Shown: in pieces, positions 23,803 to 30,897 of the stretch
Layout of the letters: every line of letters starts with the position of its first letter
Position numbering within the stretch: the stretch's first letter is position 1
From: Vulcanimicrobiota bacterium
GTDB lineage: Bacteria; Vulcanimicrobiota; Vulcanimicrobiia; Vulcanimicrobiales; Vulcanimicrobiaceae
DNA: 34,609 bases
Direction: 5' to 3'
NCBI GenBank assembly: GCA_003164495.1
Contig: PLTN01000086.1
Span: forward strand, 1-34,609
Translations under genes and position numbers: made by a program
Notes under the pieces: generated by a model
The model's input: the letters and a program-made list of their open reading frames with translations, nothing else
What the model was told of the DNA's origin: nothing
Databases searched by the model: none

Positions 23803-23873
23803 GGCCGTCCCTAAGCGACGGCCCTCGAGTGGATTCACGTTCCGTGAATCCGTCGCGTTTGGGCTACGCCCAA
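23803..23873. terminator. Three tandem hairpins downstream of the Rieske gene
   Basis: Three perfect short stems lie in 71 bases. GGCCGTC/GACGGCC is at 23803-23823 with a 7-base loop, GGATTCACG-TTC-CGTGAATCC at 23831-23851, and TTGGGC-TAC-GCCCAA at 23859-23873. No clear U-run follows on the minus strand. Their place after the oxygenase stop suggests transcription termination or mRNA 3'-end protection. Confidence 0.45.
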
Positions 23874-23878
23874 GCCGC

Positions 23879-24949
23879 CTAGCGGACGAGCTTTTCGAGA
23901 ACCGCTTCCTCGTGTGCCGCGCGGCCGGCGTTGTAGCGGTCGCGGAAGACGCGCCGCCACTGCAGGCCGCCGCGGTCGTTGTTGATGCTCAGTTCTTGCC
24001 AGCCGCCTTCGGCCGGCAAGTTCTCTTCCAGCGCTTCGAGGGCGTCGAGGTCTTCGCCGAGCACGGTGCTCTGGCTGAGGATGCCGCTGCGCTCGGCCCA
24101 CGCCGGGCGTGCGTTCTTCGCGGGCCGCGCGATCACCCAGAAGTCGTGCGTACTGGTGCGCGTTTCCGGCGTGAGCGAATAGATGACTTTGCTGAAGAAT
24201 GCTTGCTCGTCGGGCGCTCCGACCGGCGCGACGCGCACGTGCAGCGTGTACTGCGCGGGCACGTCATACTCGATGTCTTGCCAGCGATCGATATTGGTCG
24301 CGATGCCGGTGCTCTGGCGGTAGAACGGCGGCGCCGGCACGTTCTCCATGTGCCGGAAGCAGCGGACGACATGTCCATCGACTTCGGTGCGAATCGGGGT
24401 ATCCGCAACGTCGTCGCTGCCGATCGTGCCGGCGTGGATGAACGTTTCGTGCGAGAGGTCCATCAGGTTGTCGATCAAGAGCGCGTAGCGCGCTTTGATC
24501 GTCGCCATGTCCTTGATGCAGCGCCAGGCCGGATCGGTCGTCCAGTGGTGGTCGGGGATCTTGGAGGGATCGGCATTGGCCGGATCACCCATCCAAATCC
24601 ACACGTACGGACCGCTCTCCACCAGCGGATACGCTTTGACGCGCGCGCTCTTGGGCACGTTGGCCTGTCCGGGTACCCACGTGCACGCGCCCTCGGGGTT
24701 GAACTTGAAGCCGTGGTAACCGCAGACGATATTGTCGCCCTCGAGTTTGCCGCGCGAGAGCGGGTACGCGCGGTGGACGCAACGGTCCGAGAGCGCCACG
24801 GGCGCACCGTCGGCCTGGCGGTACATCACGACCGGCTCTTCGAGGATGATCCGGCGCAGCGGGGCGCGGGTGATCTCCTCGCCCCACGCGGCCACATACC
24901 AAGCCTCGAAGATAAAGGCCTCGGGAAGATTCGAGCGCGGATTGAGCAT
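23879..24949 (-). CDS. VanA-like Rieske oxygenase (aromatic O-demethylase type)
   Basis: The 356-residue protein has Rieske ligands in DRCVHRAYPLSRG and VCGYHGFKF, and the mononuclear iron motif DNLMDLSHETFIH. The start NLPEAFIFEAWYVAAWGEEI and the overall length match vanillate monooxygenase oxygenase subunits and related phenoxy or steroid Rieske enzymes. These use O2 and an electron donor, normally the VanB-type reductase, to hydroxylate or demethylate. No reductase gene is nearby. The frame allows a TTG at 24955; the ATG at 24949 is preferred. It lies on the same strand as carbonic anhydrase, but hairpins intervene. The substrate is unknown. Confidence 0.87.
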   Translation of the reverse strand: MLNPRSNLPEAFIFEAWYVAAWGEEITRAPLRRIILEEPVVMYRQADGAPVALSDRCVHRAYPLSRGKLEGDNIVCGYHGFKFNPEGACTWVPGQANVPKSARVKAYPLVESGPYVWIWMGDPANADPSKIPDHHWTTDPAWRCIKDMATIKARYALLIDNLMDLSHETFIHAGTIGSDDVADTPIRTEVDGHVVRCFRHMENVPAPPFYRQSTGIATNIDRWQDIEYDVPAQYTLHVRVAPVGAPDEQAFFSKVIYSLTPETRTSTHDFWVIARPAKNARPAWAERSGILSQSTVLGEDLDALEALEENLPAEGGWQELSINNDRGGLQWRRVFRDRYNAGRAAHEEAVLEKLVR

Positions 24950-24984
24950 GCTCAATTATTCGAGATAGGCCACCGTTTACCCCC

Positions 24985-25006
24985 GGCTTGGGCGAATGCC
25001 TCAGCC
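24985..25006 (-). terminator. Hairpin after the alaS-secreted protein unit
   Basis: GGCTTGGGC-GAAT-GCCTCAGCC forms a nine-pair stem with one mismatch and one wobble. It lies one base past the stop codon of the secreted protein gene, in the direction of its transcription. There is no long U-run, so termination strength is doubtful. Confidence 0.4.
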
Positions 25007-25007
25007 C

Positions 25008-25733
25008 CTAGTGCGGGGGCGGGGCGAACGACGGCAGCGGCCGGGGGGTCGAGAAGGTCGAGGCCTCGAGCGAGACCGGGAAGCGGTAGCGGTAGAACGC
25101 GACGTGCTCGATGGTCGGGCTCTTGGCGACCATCGCCGTGGCGGTCGCGGCGGTGGCCACCCAGTACTTTTGCACCCGGCCGAACGCGACGCTCCCGTGA
25201 CCGGCGTGCACCGTGGTCGAAAACCGGATCATGTCCGGTAGCGCGGTCACGCCGTCGATCGTGACCTGGTCGATTCGCACGTCGGACGCGCTGCGCGGCG
25301 TGGTCGCGAAGACTTCGTCGACGTGGTGGCCGTCGCGCACGGTACCGACGTAGCGGAACGTGTAGGCTTCCGGCCGCGGCGCGAGCGCTTCGATCGCATA
25401 CCGGTTGCGGTGACCGAGAAAGATGTGGATGCTCGGCGGGTTGAGCGTCTTAGCGTCCGCAGTCAGCAGTTCGTCGCGCTCGGAGAGGCCGCTGCGAAAC
25501 ACGCGGTGCGTTTGCTGGATGTCGTGCGCGCCGGTCTGGTCGAGCGAATATTCGAACGAGAGCACCGACGGCGTCGGGTTGGCGGCCAGCGCCACGGCAT
25601 ACCGCGCCAGCATCGACGCGGGCGCGACGGCCAGCCGTGCCGTCGGACGCGGACGCAGCGGCGGAATGTCCGGCGGCGCCGTCGGCGGCGGGCTCACCGC
25701 GGAAAGCGCCGCGGCGAGCAACAGCGCGATCAC
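25008..25733 (-). CDS. Secreted protein of unknown function
   Basis: The 241-residue product starts with a short signal-peptide-like core (IALLLAAALSAVS). A Pro-rich segment follows (PPPTAPPDIPPLRPRP), then a mostly beta-strand-like mature region with FEYSLDQTGAHDIQQTHRVFRSG and IHIFLGHRNRYAIEAL. The tail is again Pro-rich. There is no lipobox Cys, so it is probably periplasmic or exported, not a lipoprotein. I recognise no named family. The GTG start overlaps the alaS stop by four bases, which suggests co-translation, but a functional link to alanyl-tRNA synthetase is not evident. Confidence 0.7.
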   Translation of the reverse strand: MIALLLAAALSAVSPPPTAPPDIPPLRPRPTARLAVAPASMLARYAVALAANPTPSVLSFEYSLDQTGAHDIQQTHRVFRSGLSERDELLTADAKTLNPPSIHIFLGHRNRYAIEALAPRPEAYTFRYVGTVRDGHHVDEVFATTPRSASDVRIDQVTIDGVTALPDMIRFSTTVHAGHGSVAFGRVQKYWVATAATATAMVAKSPTIEHVAFYRYRFPVSLEASTFSTPRPLPSFAPPPH

Positions 25734-28345
25734 GACGTTGCGCGCAACATGTCGAGCATCGCAGCGAGCGCGGCGCCGGCACCGGAAGTCATGCGCCCGC
25801 CGCCCTGCGCTTGCGCAGGTGCGCCGCCGCCTTTGCCGCCGACGTGCGGCGCGGCAGCCTTCACCAGATTGCCGGCATGCACGCCGGTCTTCACCGCATC
25901 GTCGCTTGCGCCGGCGAAGATCGAGGCATTCTCGCCGTCGGTGCCGACCAGCGCGATCACGCCGTGCGGCAACTTCGCGCGGATCGCATTCGCGAGCGCG
26001 CGCAGCGACGTTGCATCCGCTTCGGGCACGACCGCCGCGACGACCGTATGCGAGCCCACTGCCTCGGCACGTTCCACATACGCTTGCGCGTCCGTCGCGG
26101 CCAGGCGCGCCTTGAGTTCGCCGAAGGCTTTCTGCAGATCGCGAACGTCGTTTTGCAGACGCGCCACGCGCTCCACCACATCCTCCGGTTTCGTGGCCAG
26201 CGTTTCCGCAAGCTGCGCTACGGTATCGCTGGTACGTTCGACGATCGCCTCGGCCGCGCGCGACACCGCACCCTCGATGCGCCGCATGCCGGTGCCGATC
26301 GACGACTCCGAGATCAGCACGAACATCCCGAGCTCGCCGGTCGAGTGCGCGTGCGTTCCGCCGCAGAACTCCACCGACGGGCCGGCCGACACGACGCGCA
26401 CCACCTCGCCGTACTTTTCGCCGGCCATCGTGATCGCGCCGGTTGCCACGGCCTCGGCGATCGGCAGCTCGCGCGTTTCGAGACGATGATCTTCGCGGAT
26501 CATCTCGTTCACGCGCTGGACGACGCGCCGCTTCTGCTCGGCGCTGAGCGCGCCGCCGGGACTGCGAAAGTCAAAGCGCATGCGGTCGATGCCCACCCAC
26601 GAACCGGCCTGCACCACCTCGTTGCCGAGCACGTCGCGCAGCGCCCGTTGCAGCAAGTGCGCCGAGGTGTGGTGGCGGCGAATCTCCGCGCGCCATTCGG
26701 GAAACACCAGCGTTTCAACGGTATCGCCGACCGCGAACGCACCGCGCCGCACGACGCCGTGGTGCACGATCGCTTCGTGTGCGTTCTGCGTGTCGGTTAC
26801 GTCGAACCCGTTCTCACCGGCCACGATCTCGCCGCGATCGCCGATCTGGCCGCCCTTTTCGGCGTAGAACGCCGTGCGGTCGAGGATCAGCTGCGCGTTC
26901 GCGCCTTGCTCGACGCGTTCGACCGACGCACCGTCGACCAGGATCGCAACGATCATGCCTTTGGCCGAGATTCCGGAGTAGCCCGAAAATTCACTGCGCA
27001 CCGACGGCAGTTCGTTCACCGTCACGGTGGCGCGTTTTGCCGCGGCGTCGGCGCGCGCGCGACTGCGCTGCTCGTTCATCTTCTCGTCGAACCCGGCGGT
27101 ATCGACGGCGACGCCGCCTTCGGCCGCGATCTCGCGCGTCAGCTCGGCCGGAAACCCGTACGTGTCGTGCAGCGTGAACACGTCTTCGCCGGTGAGCAGC
27201 ATCGTGCAGTCGACGATCGCTTCGGAGATCAGCGCATCGAGCATGGCGCTGCCGTGATCGAGCGTGCGCACGAACGTCTTCTCTTCGTTGCGCAACGCGT
27301 GCTGCACGTCGTTCAAGCGGCCGGGCAATTCCGGATAGCCGGAAGAGAGCGACGCCACGACCGCGCCGGCGAGTTCGGCCATGAACTCGCGCGGATAGCC
27401 GAGCAGCCGTCCTTGCCGAATCGCGCGGCGGATCAGAAACCGCAGGACGTAGCCGCGGTCGGTGTTCGAGGGGTAGACGCCGTCGGCGATCAGGAACGTC
27501 ACCGCGCGCGCGTGGTCCGCGATGATGTTGCGGCGCGCCAACTGCTCGGCGGGTGCAAGCGACGTCGTGCCGATGCTCGGCTGTGCCGCGATCAGGTCGG
27601 TGAAGAGATCGGTCTCGTACATCGACGCTTTGCCGTTGACGAGCGCGAGGATGCGCTCGAACCCCATGCCCGTATCGATCGCTTTGCGCGGCAGGTCGCT
27701 CAGCGCGCCGTCAGCACCGCGATTATACTGCTGGAACACGACGTTCCAGAACTCGACGAAGCGGTTGCCTTTGTTCGGTCCGTCGTCATCGGCACTCGAC
27801 GCATAGGCGGGGCCGTTATCGTAGAAGATCTCGGTGCACGGACCGCACGGCCCGGTCGCCCCCATCGTCCAGAAGTTGTCTTCGTCGTGGCGCGAGATGC
27901 GTGAGGAAGGCAGCCCGATCTCGCGCTCCCAGATATTCTGCGCTTCGTCGTCGGAGGTGTGGACGGTCACGTAGAGCTTGTCTTTGTCGAGTTTCCAAAC
28001 GTTCGTGGCGAGGTCCCACGCGAAACCGATCGCTTCGCGCTTGTAGTAGTCGCCGAACGAGAAATTCCCGAGCATCTCGAGGAACGTGCCGTGGCGTCCG
28101 GTGCGGCCGACATTTTCGATGTCGCTCTTGGCCCCGGCCACCCGCAGGCAACGCTGGACGGTCACCGCGCGCGGCGCCGGCGGCGCCTCCTCACCGAGAA
28201 ACACCGGGACAAACTGCTCCATGCCGGCGATCGTGAACAGCGTCGTGCTCATCGCATCGGGAATAAGCGAAGCGGACGCCAGATGCGTATGCCCCCGGCG
28301 CACGAAATAATCGACGAAGCTCGAACGGAGTTCCTGAGACCGCAT
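25730..28345 (-). CDS. alaS: Alanine--tRNA ligase
   Basis: AlaRS charges tRNA-Ala and edits mischarged Ser and Gly. The 871-residue protein begins RSQELRSSFVDYFVRRGHTH, the usual class II aminoacylation start. It has the RTGRHGTFLEMLGNFSFGDYYK block and NVVFQQYNR. The editing domain carries HTSAHLLQRAL and CGGTHAHSTGELG zinc-site motifs. A coiled, then C-Ala, domain with GGKGGGAPAQAQGGG ends the chain. Length is standard for bacteria. The open frame continues to 28411, but those extra residues translate the repeat palindrome. The ATG at 28345 gives the canonical N-terminus. It lies downstream of sigB, separated by the palindromic repeat. Confidence 0.97.
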   Translation of the reverse strand: MRSQELRSSFVDYFVRRGHTHLASASLIPDAMSTTLFTIAGMEQFVPVFLGEEAPPAPRAVTVQRCLRVAGAKSDIENVGRTGRHGTFLEMLGNFSFGDYYKREAIGFAWDLATNVWKLDKDKLYVTVHTSDDEAQNIWEREIGLPSSRISRHDEDNFWTMGATGPCGPCTEIFYDNGPAYASSADDDGPNKGNRFVEFWNVVFQQYNRGADGALSDLPRKAIDTGMGFERILALVNGKASMYETDLFTDLIAAQPSIGTTSLAPAEQLARRNIIADHARAVTFLIADGVYPSNTDRGYVLRFLIRRAIRQGRLLGYPREFMAELAGAVVASLSSGYPELPGRLNDVQHALRNEEKTFVRTLDHGSAMLDALISEAIVDCTMLLTGEDVFTLHDTYGFPAELTREIAAEGGVAVDTAGFDEKMNEQRSRARADAAAKRATVTVNELPSVRSEFSGYSGISAKGMIVAILVDGASVERVEQGANAQLILDRTAFYAEKGGQIGDRGEIVAGENGFDVTDTQNAHEAIVHHGVVRRGAFAVGDTVETLVFPEWRAEIRRHHTSAHLLQRALRDVLGNEVVQAGSWVGIDRMRFDFRSPGGALSAEQKRRVVQRVNEMIREDHRLETRELPIAEAVATGAITMAGEKYGEVVRVVSAGPSVEFCGGTHAHSTGELGMFVLISESSIGTGMRRIEGAVSRAAEAIVERTSDTVAQLAETLATKPEDVVERVARLQNDVRDLQKAFGELKARLAATDAQAYVERAEAVGSHTVVAAVVPEADATSLRALANAIRAKLPHGVIALVGTDGENASIFAGASDDAVKTGVHAGNLVKAAAPHVGGKGGGAPAQAQGGGRMTSGAGAALAAMLDMLRATS

Positions 28346-28379
28346 AATCAGCCGACCGTGTTCGCCACGTCGGTCCCCT

Positions 28380-28458
28380 ATGTCATCCCGAGCTTGTCGA
28401 GGGACAGCCACTCAGCGACGACGATTGAGGCGGTCCCTCGACAAGCTCGGGATGACAT
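28380..28458. repeat. Palindromic repeat (26-bp perfect arms), related to the GIY-YIG unit ends
   Basis: The arms at 28380-28405 and 28433-28458 are exact inverted copies, with a 27-base centre that has a further CTCA/TGAG pairing. The arms contain TGTCATCCCGAGC and GTCGAGGGAC, both also found in the terminal repeats at 22707 and 23177. It sits between the sigB stop and the alaS start and would fold strongly in RNA. It may therefore also act as a terminator or attenuator. It looks like a MITE- or REP-type element. Confidence 0.8.
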
Positions 28459-28484
28459 GAGGGGCCGGCTCTCTTTCGCGGGGG

Positions 28485-29306
28485 CTAGCTCTCTTTGAGG
28501 AAGTTCCGGAGCTTTTCGAGGGCTTTCTGCTGGAGGCGCGAGACGTGCATCTGGGAGACGTTGAGGCGCTTGGCGATCTCGGTCTGCGAGACGCTTTCGT
28601 AGAAGCGCAAGTAGAGGATCACGCGCTCGCGGCCGCTGAGGACTTCGAAGGCGCGCTCGAGGTTGGCACGGTCCTCGAGCAACTCGAGCCCGCTGTCGGT
28701 CTGCCCCACGTAATCAGCCAGCGTCTGCGACTTCTTGTCGCCGTCGCCGTTGAGTTCGGTGTCGAGCGAGAGCAGATTATAGGCCTGACCCAGCTCTTGC
28801 GCTTCGAGGACGTCTTCTTCCGAGGCCCCGAGATGCGCGGCCAGCTCGGCAACGGTCGGCGAGTGCCCGAGCTTGACGTTCAGCTTCTCGATCGCGCGAT
28901 TGACGGCGAGGTTGAGTTCTTGTAGCCGACGCGGCACCTTGACCGCCCAGCCCTTGTCGCGGAAGTAGCGCTTGATCTCGCCCACGATCGTCGGCGTCGC
29001 GTAGGTGGTGAATTCCACCCCGCGCTCGAGGTCGAAGCGGTCGATCGCCTTGAGCAGGCCGACCGTACCGACTTGAATCAGATCGTCGAGCGCTTCGCCG
29101 CGATTGGCAAACTTCACGGCCAAGTAGCGCGCCAGGTTGAGATGCGCGATGACCAGTTCGTTGCGCAAGCGCTCGAACTCGGTCTGCCCGGTGTGATCGC
29201 GTCCGGAATCTTTTTCCGGATGCGAGCGCAAGGTTGCAAACCGTGCAAAGGCTTCGCGCGCTCGCTGGCGGTCCCAGCGCTCCGCGTCGATTGGGGCGGA
29301 ACTCAT
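28485..29306 (-). CDS. sigB: RNA polymerase sigma factor, SigB/SigF group
   Basis: The 273-residue sigma-70 factor lacks region 1. Region 2 spans about residues 50-125 (NLARYLAVKFANRG, DDLIQVGTVGLLKAIDRFD, EFTTYATPTIVGEIKRYFRD). Region 3 is HSPTVAELAAHLGASEEDV. Region 4 is LSGRERVILYLRFYESVSQTEIAKRLNVSQMHVSRLQQKAL. The sequence and its position after rsbV and rsbW place it with the stress and sporulation SigB/SigF/SigG group. It should direct a general stress regulon and be held inactive by RsbW. The ATG at 29306 lies one base after the rsbW stop. Confidence 0.94.
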   Translation of the reverse strand: MSSAPIDAERWDRQRAREAFARFATLRSHPEKDSGRDHTGQTEFERLRNELVIAHLNLARYLAVKFANRGEALDDLIQVGTVGLLKAIDRFDLERGVEFTTYATPTIVGEIKRYFRDKGWAVKVPRRLQELNLAVNRAIEKLNVKLGHSPTVAELAAHLGASEEDVLEAQELGQAYNLLSLDTELNGDGDKKSQTLADYVGQTDSGLELLEDRANLERAFEVLSGRERVILYLRFYESVSQTEIAKRLNVSQMHVSRLQQKALEKLRNFLKES

Positions 29307-29307
29307 G

Positions 29308-29739
29308 CTACCCCGAAACGCGCTTGGTCATGACGAGTTGCGTTCCATCGCGGACGTCGCTCGTATACTCCACGCTATCCATGAGTGCGCGAATCAGGAA
29401 CACGCCCAATTCCTCCGTGCGGCCGCCTTCGCCGATGCGTTCTTCCTCGACGGCGCCCAGCGGCGGGCCTTGTCCGCGATCGCGCACCGTCAGCACGATA
29501 CTCTCGTCGGTCACTTCGCACACGATCGTAATCGAGCCGTCGGGCATGCCATGTTGAATCGCATTCGTGCACGCTTCCGCCACGGCTAACTTGATATCTT
29601 CGATATCGTCGACAGAGAAATGCTGGCGGCTGGCCACCGCGGCCACCGCCAACCGCGCGACCGCAACCCACTCCGCAACTGCTGGGATTTCTAGCCGCAC
29701 GACGCCGTGCGACTTGGACGCGGCCGGCGCCGGATTCAT
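29308..29739 (-). CDS. rsbW: Anti-sigma factor, serine/threonine kinase RsbW-type
   Basis: The 143-residue protein has the GHKL kinase fold. The N box is EACTNAIQHG (Glu55, Asn59), the G1 box is DRGQGP, and a G2-like region is GVFLIRALMDSV. RsbW binds and blocks the sigma factor, and phosphorylates RsbV on serine to break the competing complex. Its ATG overlaps the rsbV stop by four bases and the sigB gene follows after one base. This is the classical coupling that keeps the three proteins in balance. Confidence 0.93.
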   Translation of the reverse strand: MNPAPAASKSHGVVRLEIPAVAEWVAVARLAVAAVASRQHFSVDDIEDIKLAVAEACTNAIQHGMPDGSITIVCEVTDESIVLTVRDRGQGPPLGAVEEERIGEGGRTEELGVFLIRALMDSVEYTSDVRDGTQLVMTKRVSG

Positions 29740-30080
29740 GCCAGGGCCTTCATCGCGCTCTGCTCGTCATCGAAGATGCCGAAGATCTTCACGAGTCCCG
29801 TGATGTCGAAGATCTTCTTGATCTGCGGATTCGTGCAGACGAGGTTCACCGAGCCGCCGTGTTCGCGCACGCGCTTGAGGCCGCCGATGAGAACGCCCAA
29901 ACCGGTCGAGTCGATATAGCGCACTTTCTCGAGATTGATCACGAGATTGTAGTGCTCTTTGTCGATGAGCTCGGTAATCGCGTCTTTGACTTTCGGTGAC
30001 GTATAGACGTCGATCTCACCGGTTAGATCAACGACGTACGCGTCGCCTTCGGATTCGCGTACGTTGACTTTGATATCCAC
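29736..30080 (-). CDS. rsbV: Anti-anti-sigma factor, STAS domain, RsbV-type
   Basis: The 114-residue protein is a single STAS domain. The phosphorylated serine is Ser58 in YIDSTGLGVL. Unphosphorylated RsbV binds RsbW and frees the sigma factor; phosphorylation by RsbW reverses this. The GTG start at 30080 has a GGAG five bases upstream. It lies eight bases after the YtxH-like gene and overlaps rsbW. No RsbU-type phosphatase gene is in the window, so the activating input lies elsewhere. Confidence 0.94.
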   Translation of the reverse strand: MDIKVNVRESEGDAYVVDLTGEIDVYTSPKVKDAITELIDKEHYNLVINLEKVRYIDSTGLGVLIGGLKRVREHGGSVNLVCTNPQIKKIFDITGLVKIFGIFDDEQSAMKALA

Positions 30081-30088
30081 CGTTTCTC

Positions 30089-30412
30089 CTACGTTCGGCT
30101 CTGGAGTTCGTTGCGTTGTTGTTCTGCAGCGTCTATGCCCTCAGCGACGGCCCCATCCACGCGCTCTCGCGCACGTTCCACAATGGCGCGACCGCGCTCG
30201 AGTAATTCGTTGGTCTGACCGCCGAGCGTCTCGCTAACGTCGCCTGCGGTTTCACGCGCCCGATCCGCGGCTTCACGTGCTTTCGCACGCAGCGTGTCGC
30301 GGGTCGCCTCGCCCGATTGCGGCGCGGCGATCATTGCGAGCGTGGCCCCGGCAAGCAAGCCCAGGAGCAGCCCGGTCGCAAATCCACCGCCGCCCGATCC
30401 CTCATCCGGCAT
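30089..30412 (-). CDS. YtxH-domain small membrane protein
   Basis: The 107-residue protein has a Gly-rich N-terminus and one membrane helix (FATGLLLGLLAGATLAMIAA). The signature PQSGEATRDTLRAKA follows, matching the YtxH (PF12732-type) start, then a charged helix rich in Arg, Glu and Ala. YtxH proteins are general-stress proteins in Bacillus, associated with the cell envelope. The gene shares one base with the upstream DUF948 gene (TGATG) and lies in front of rsbV, so it is part of the same operon and probably a member of the SigB regulon. Confidence 0.85.
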   Translation of the reverse strand: MPDEGSGGGGFATGLLLGLLAGATLAMIAAPQSGEATRDTLRAKAREAADRARETAGDVSETLGGQTNELLERGRAIVERARERVDGAVAEGIDAAEQQRNELQSRT

Positions 30413-30834
30413 CAGTTGTTCCCCGGGTCGCTGTCGGAACGGCGCCCGACGACGAGACGGCGCACGCCGGCCGTGATGCCGGTGAGCGTCGCGCCCACGT
30501 TGACGATCGCCGGCGCGACCGCACGATTGGCGAGGTCGGACGTCTTGACGACGTTCGACGCCACCGATTCGAGCGACCCGACGACTCCACTGAGGCGGGC
30601 GACGGTTGCGTCGGCCGTATCGGCGATGCCGCCGACGTGCGCGAGCGTCTCCGCGACCGGCGCAGAGAGCGCCCCGATTTGGCGATCGACTTCATCGAGC
30701 GTGCCGTTGAGCCGGCGTAAGAACCCGGCAATACCCGAACAAAGGACCAGCACCCCGATCCCGATCAGGAGAACGCCGAGGCCCGCACCGACACTGAAAA
30801 TAAGGTGCGGCCAATCGATCTCTGAGGTTACCAC
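30412..30834 (-). CDS. DUF948/YtxG-like membrane protein
   Basis: The 140-residue protein has one N-terminal membrane helix (FSVGAGLGVLLIGIGVLVLC). A long heptad-like helix follows (LNGTLDEVDRQIGALSAPVA, continuing with ATVARL and VVGSL) and a basic end. This is the layout of DUF948 proteins, which in Bacillus (YtxG) are encoded next to YtxH and induced by stress. The GTG start at 30834 is preceded by a strong GGAGG (30838-30842). It is the first gene of the unit that ends with sigB. Confidence 0.83.
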   Translation of the reverse strand: MVTSEIDWPHLIFSVGAGLGVLLIGIGVLVLCSGIAGFLRRLNGTLDEVDRQIGALSAPVAETLAHVGGIADTADATVARLSGVVGSLESVASNVVKTSDLANRAVAPAIVNVGATLTGITAGVRRLVVGRRSDSDPGNN

Positions 30835-30871
30835 CAGTCCTCCGAATGCTCGCTAGAGCCACGCAGCGCAA

Positions 30872-30897
30872 GTACCCAGGTCCGCCGGTTCCTACAC
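30872..30897 (-). promoter_or_regulatory. Candidate SigB-type promoter of the stress operon
   Basis: On the minus strand GTGTAG, 14 bases, then GGGTAC resembles the SigB consensus (GTTTAA, 13-15 bases, GGGTAT). It lies 38 bases before the DUF948 start and overlaps the last codons of the cysteine desulfurase gene. It would make the operon self-activating. Motif resemblance only. Confidence 0.35.

Noticed and set aside
25637-27904. 755-residue plus-strand open frame
   Set aside because: It is antisense to alaS and has no domain-like sequence.
28346-28411. N-terminal extension of alaS (starting MAVPRQARDD)
   Set aside because: It translates the palindromic repeat; the canonical AlaRS start is at 28345.
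28346-28484. Possible T-box or other leader upstream of alaS
   Set aside because: The only structure is the mobile-type palindrome; no T-box sequence or antiterminator is visible.
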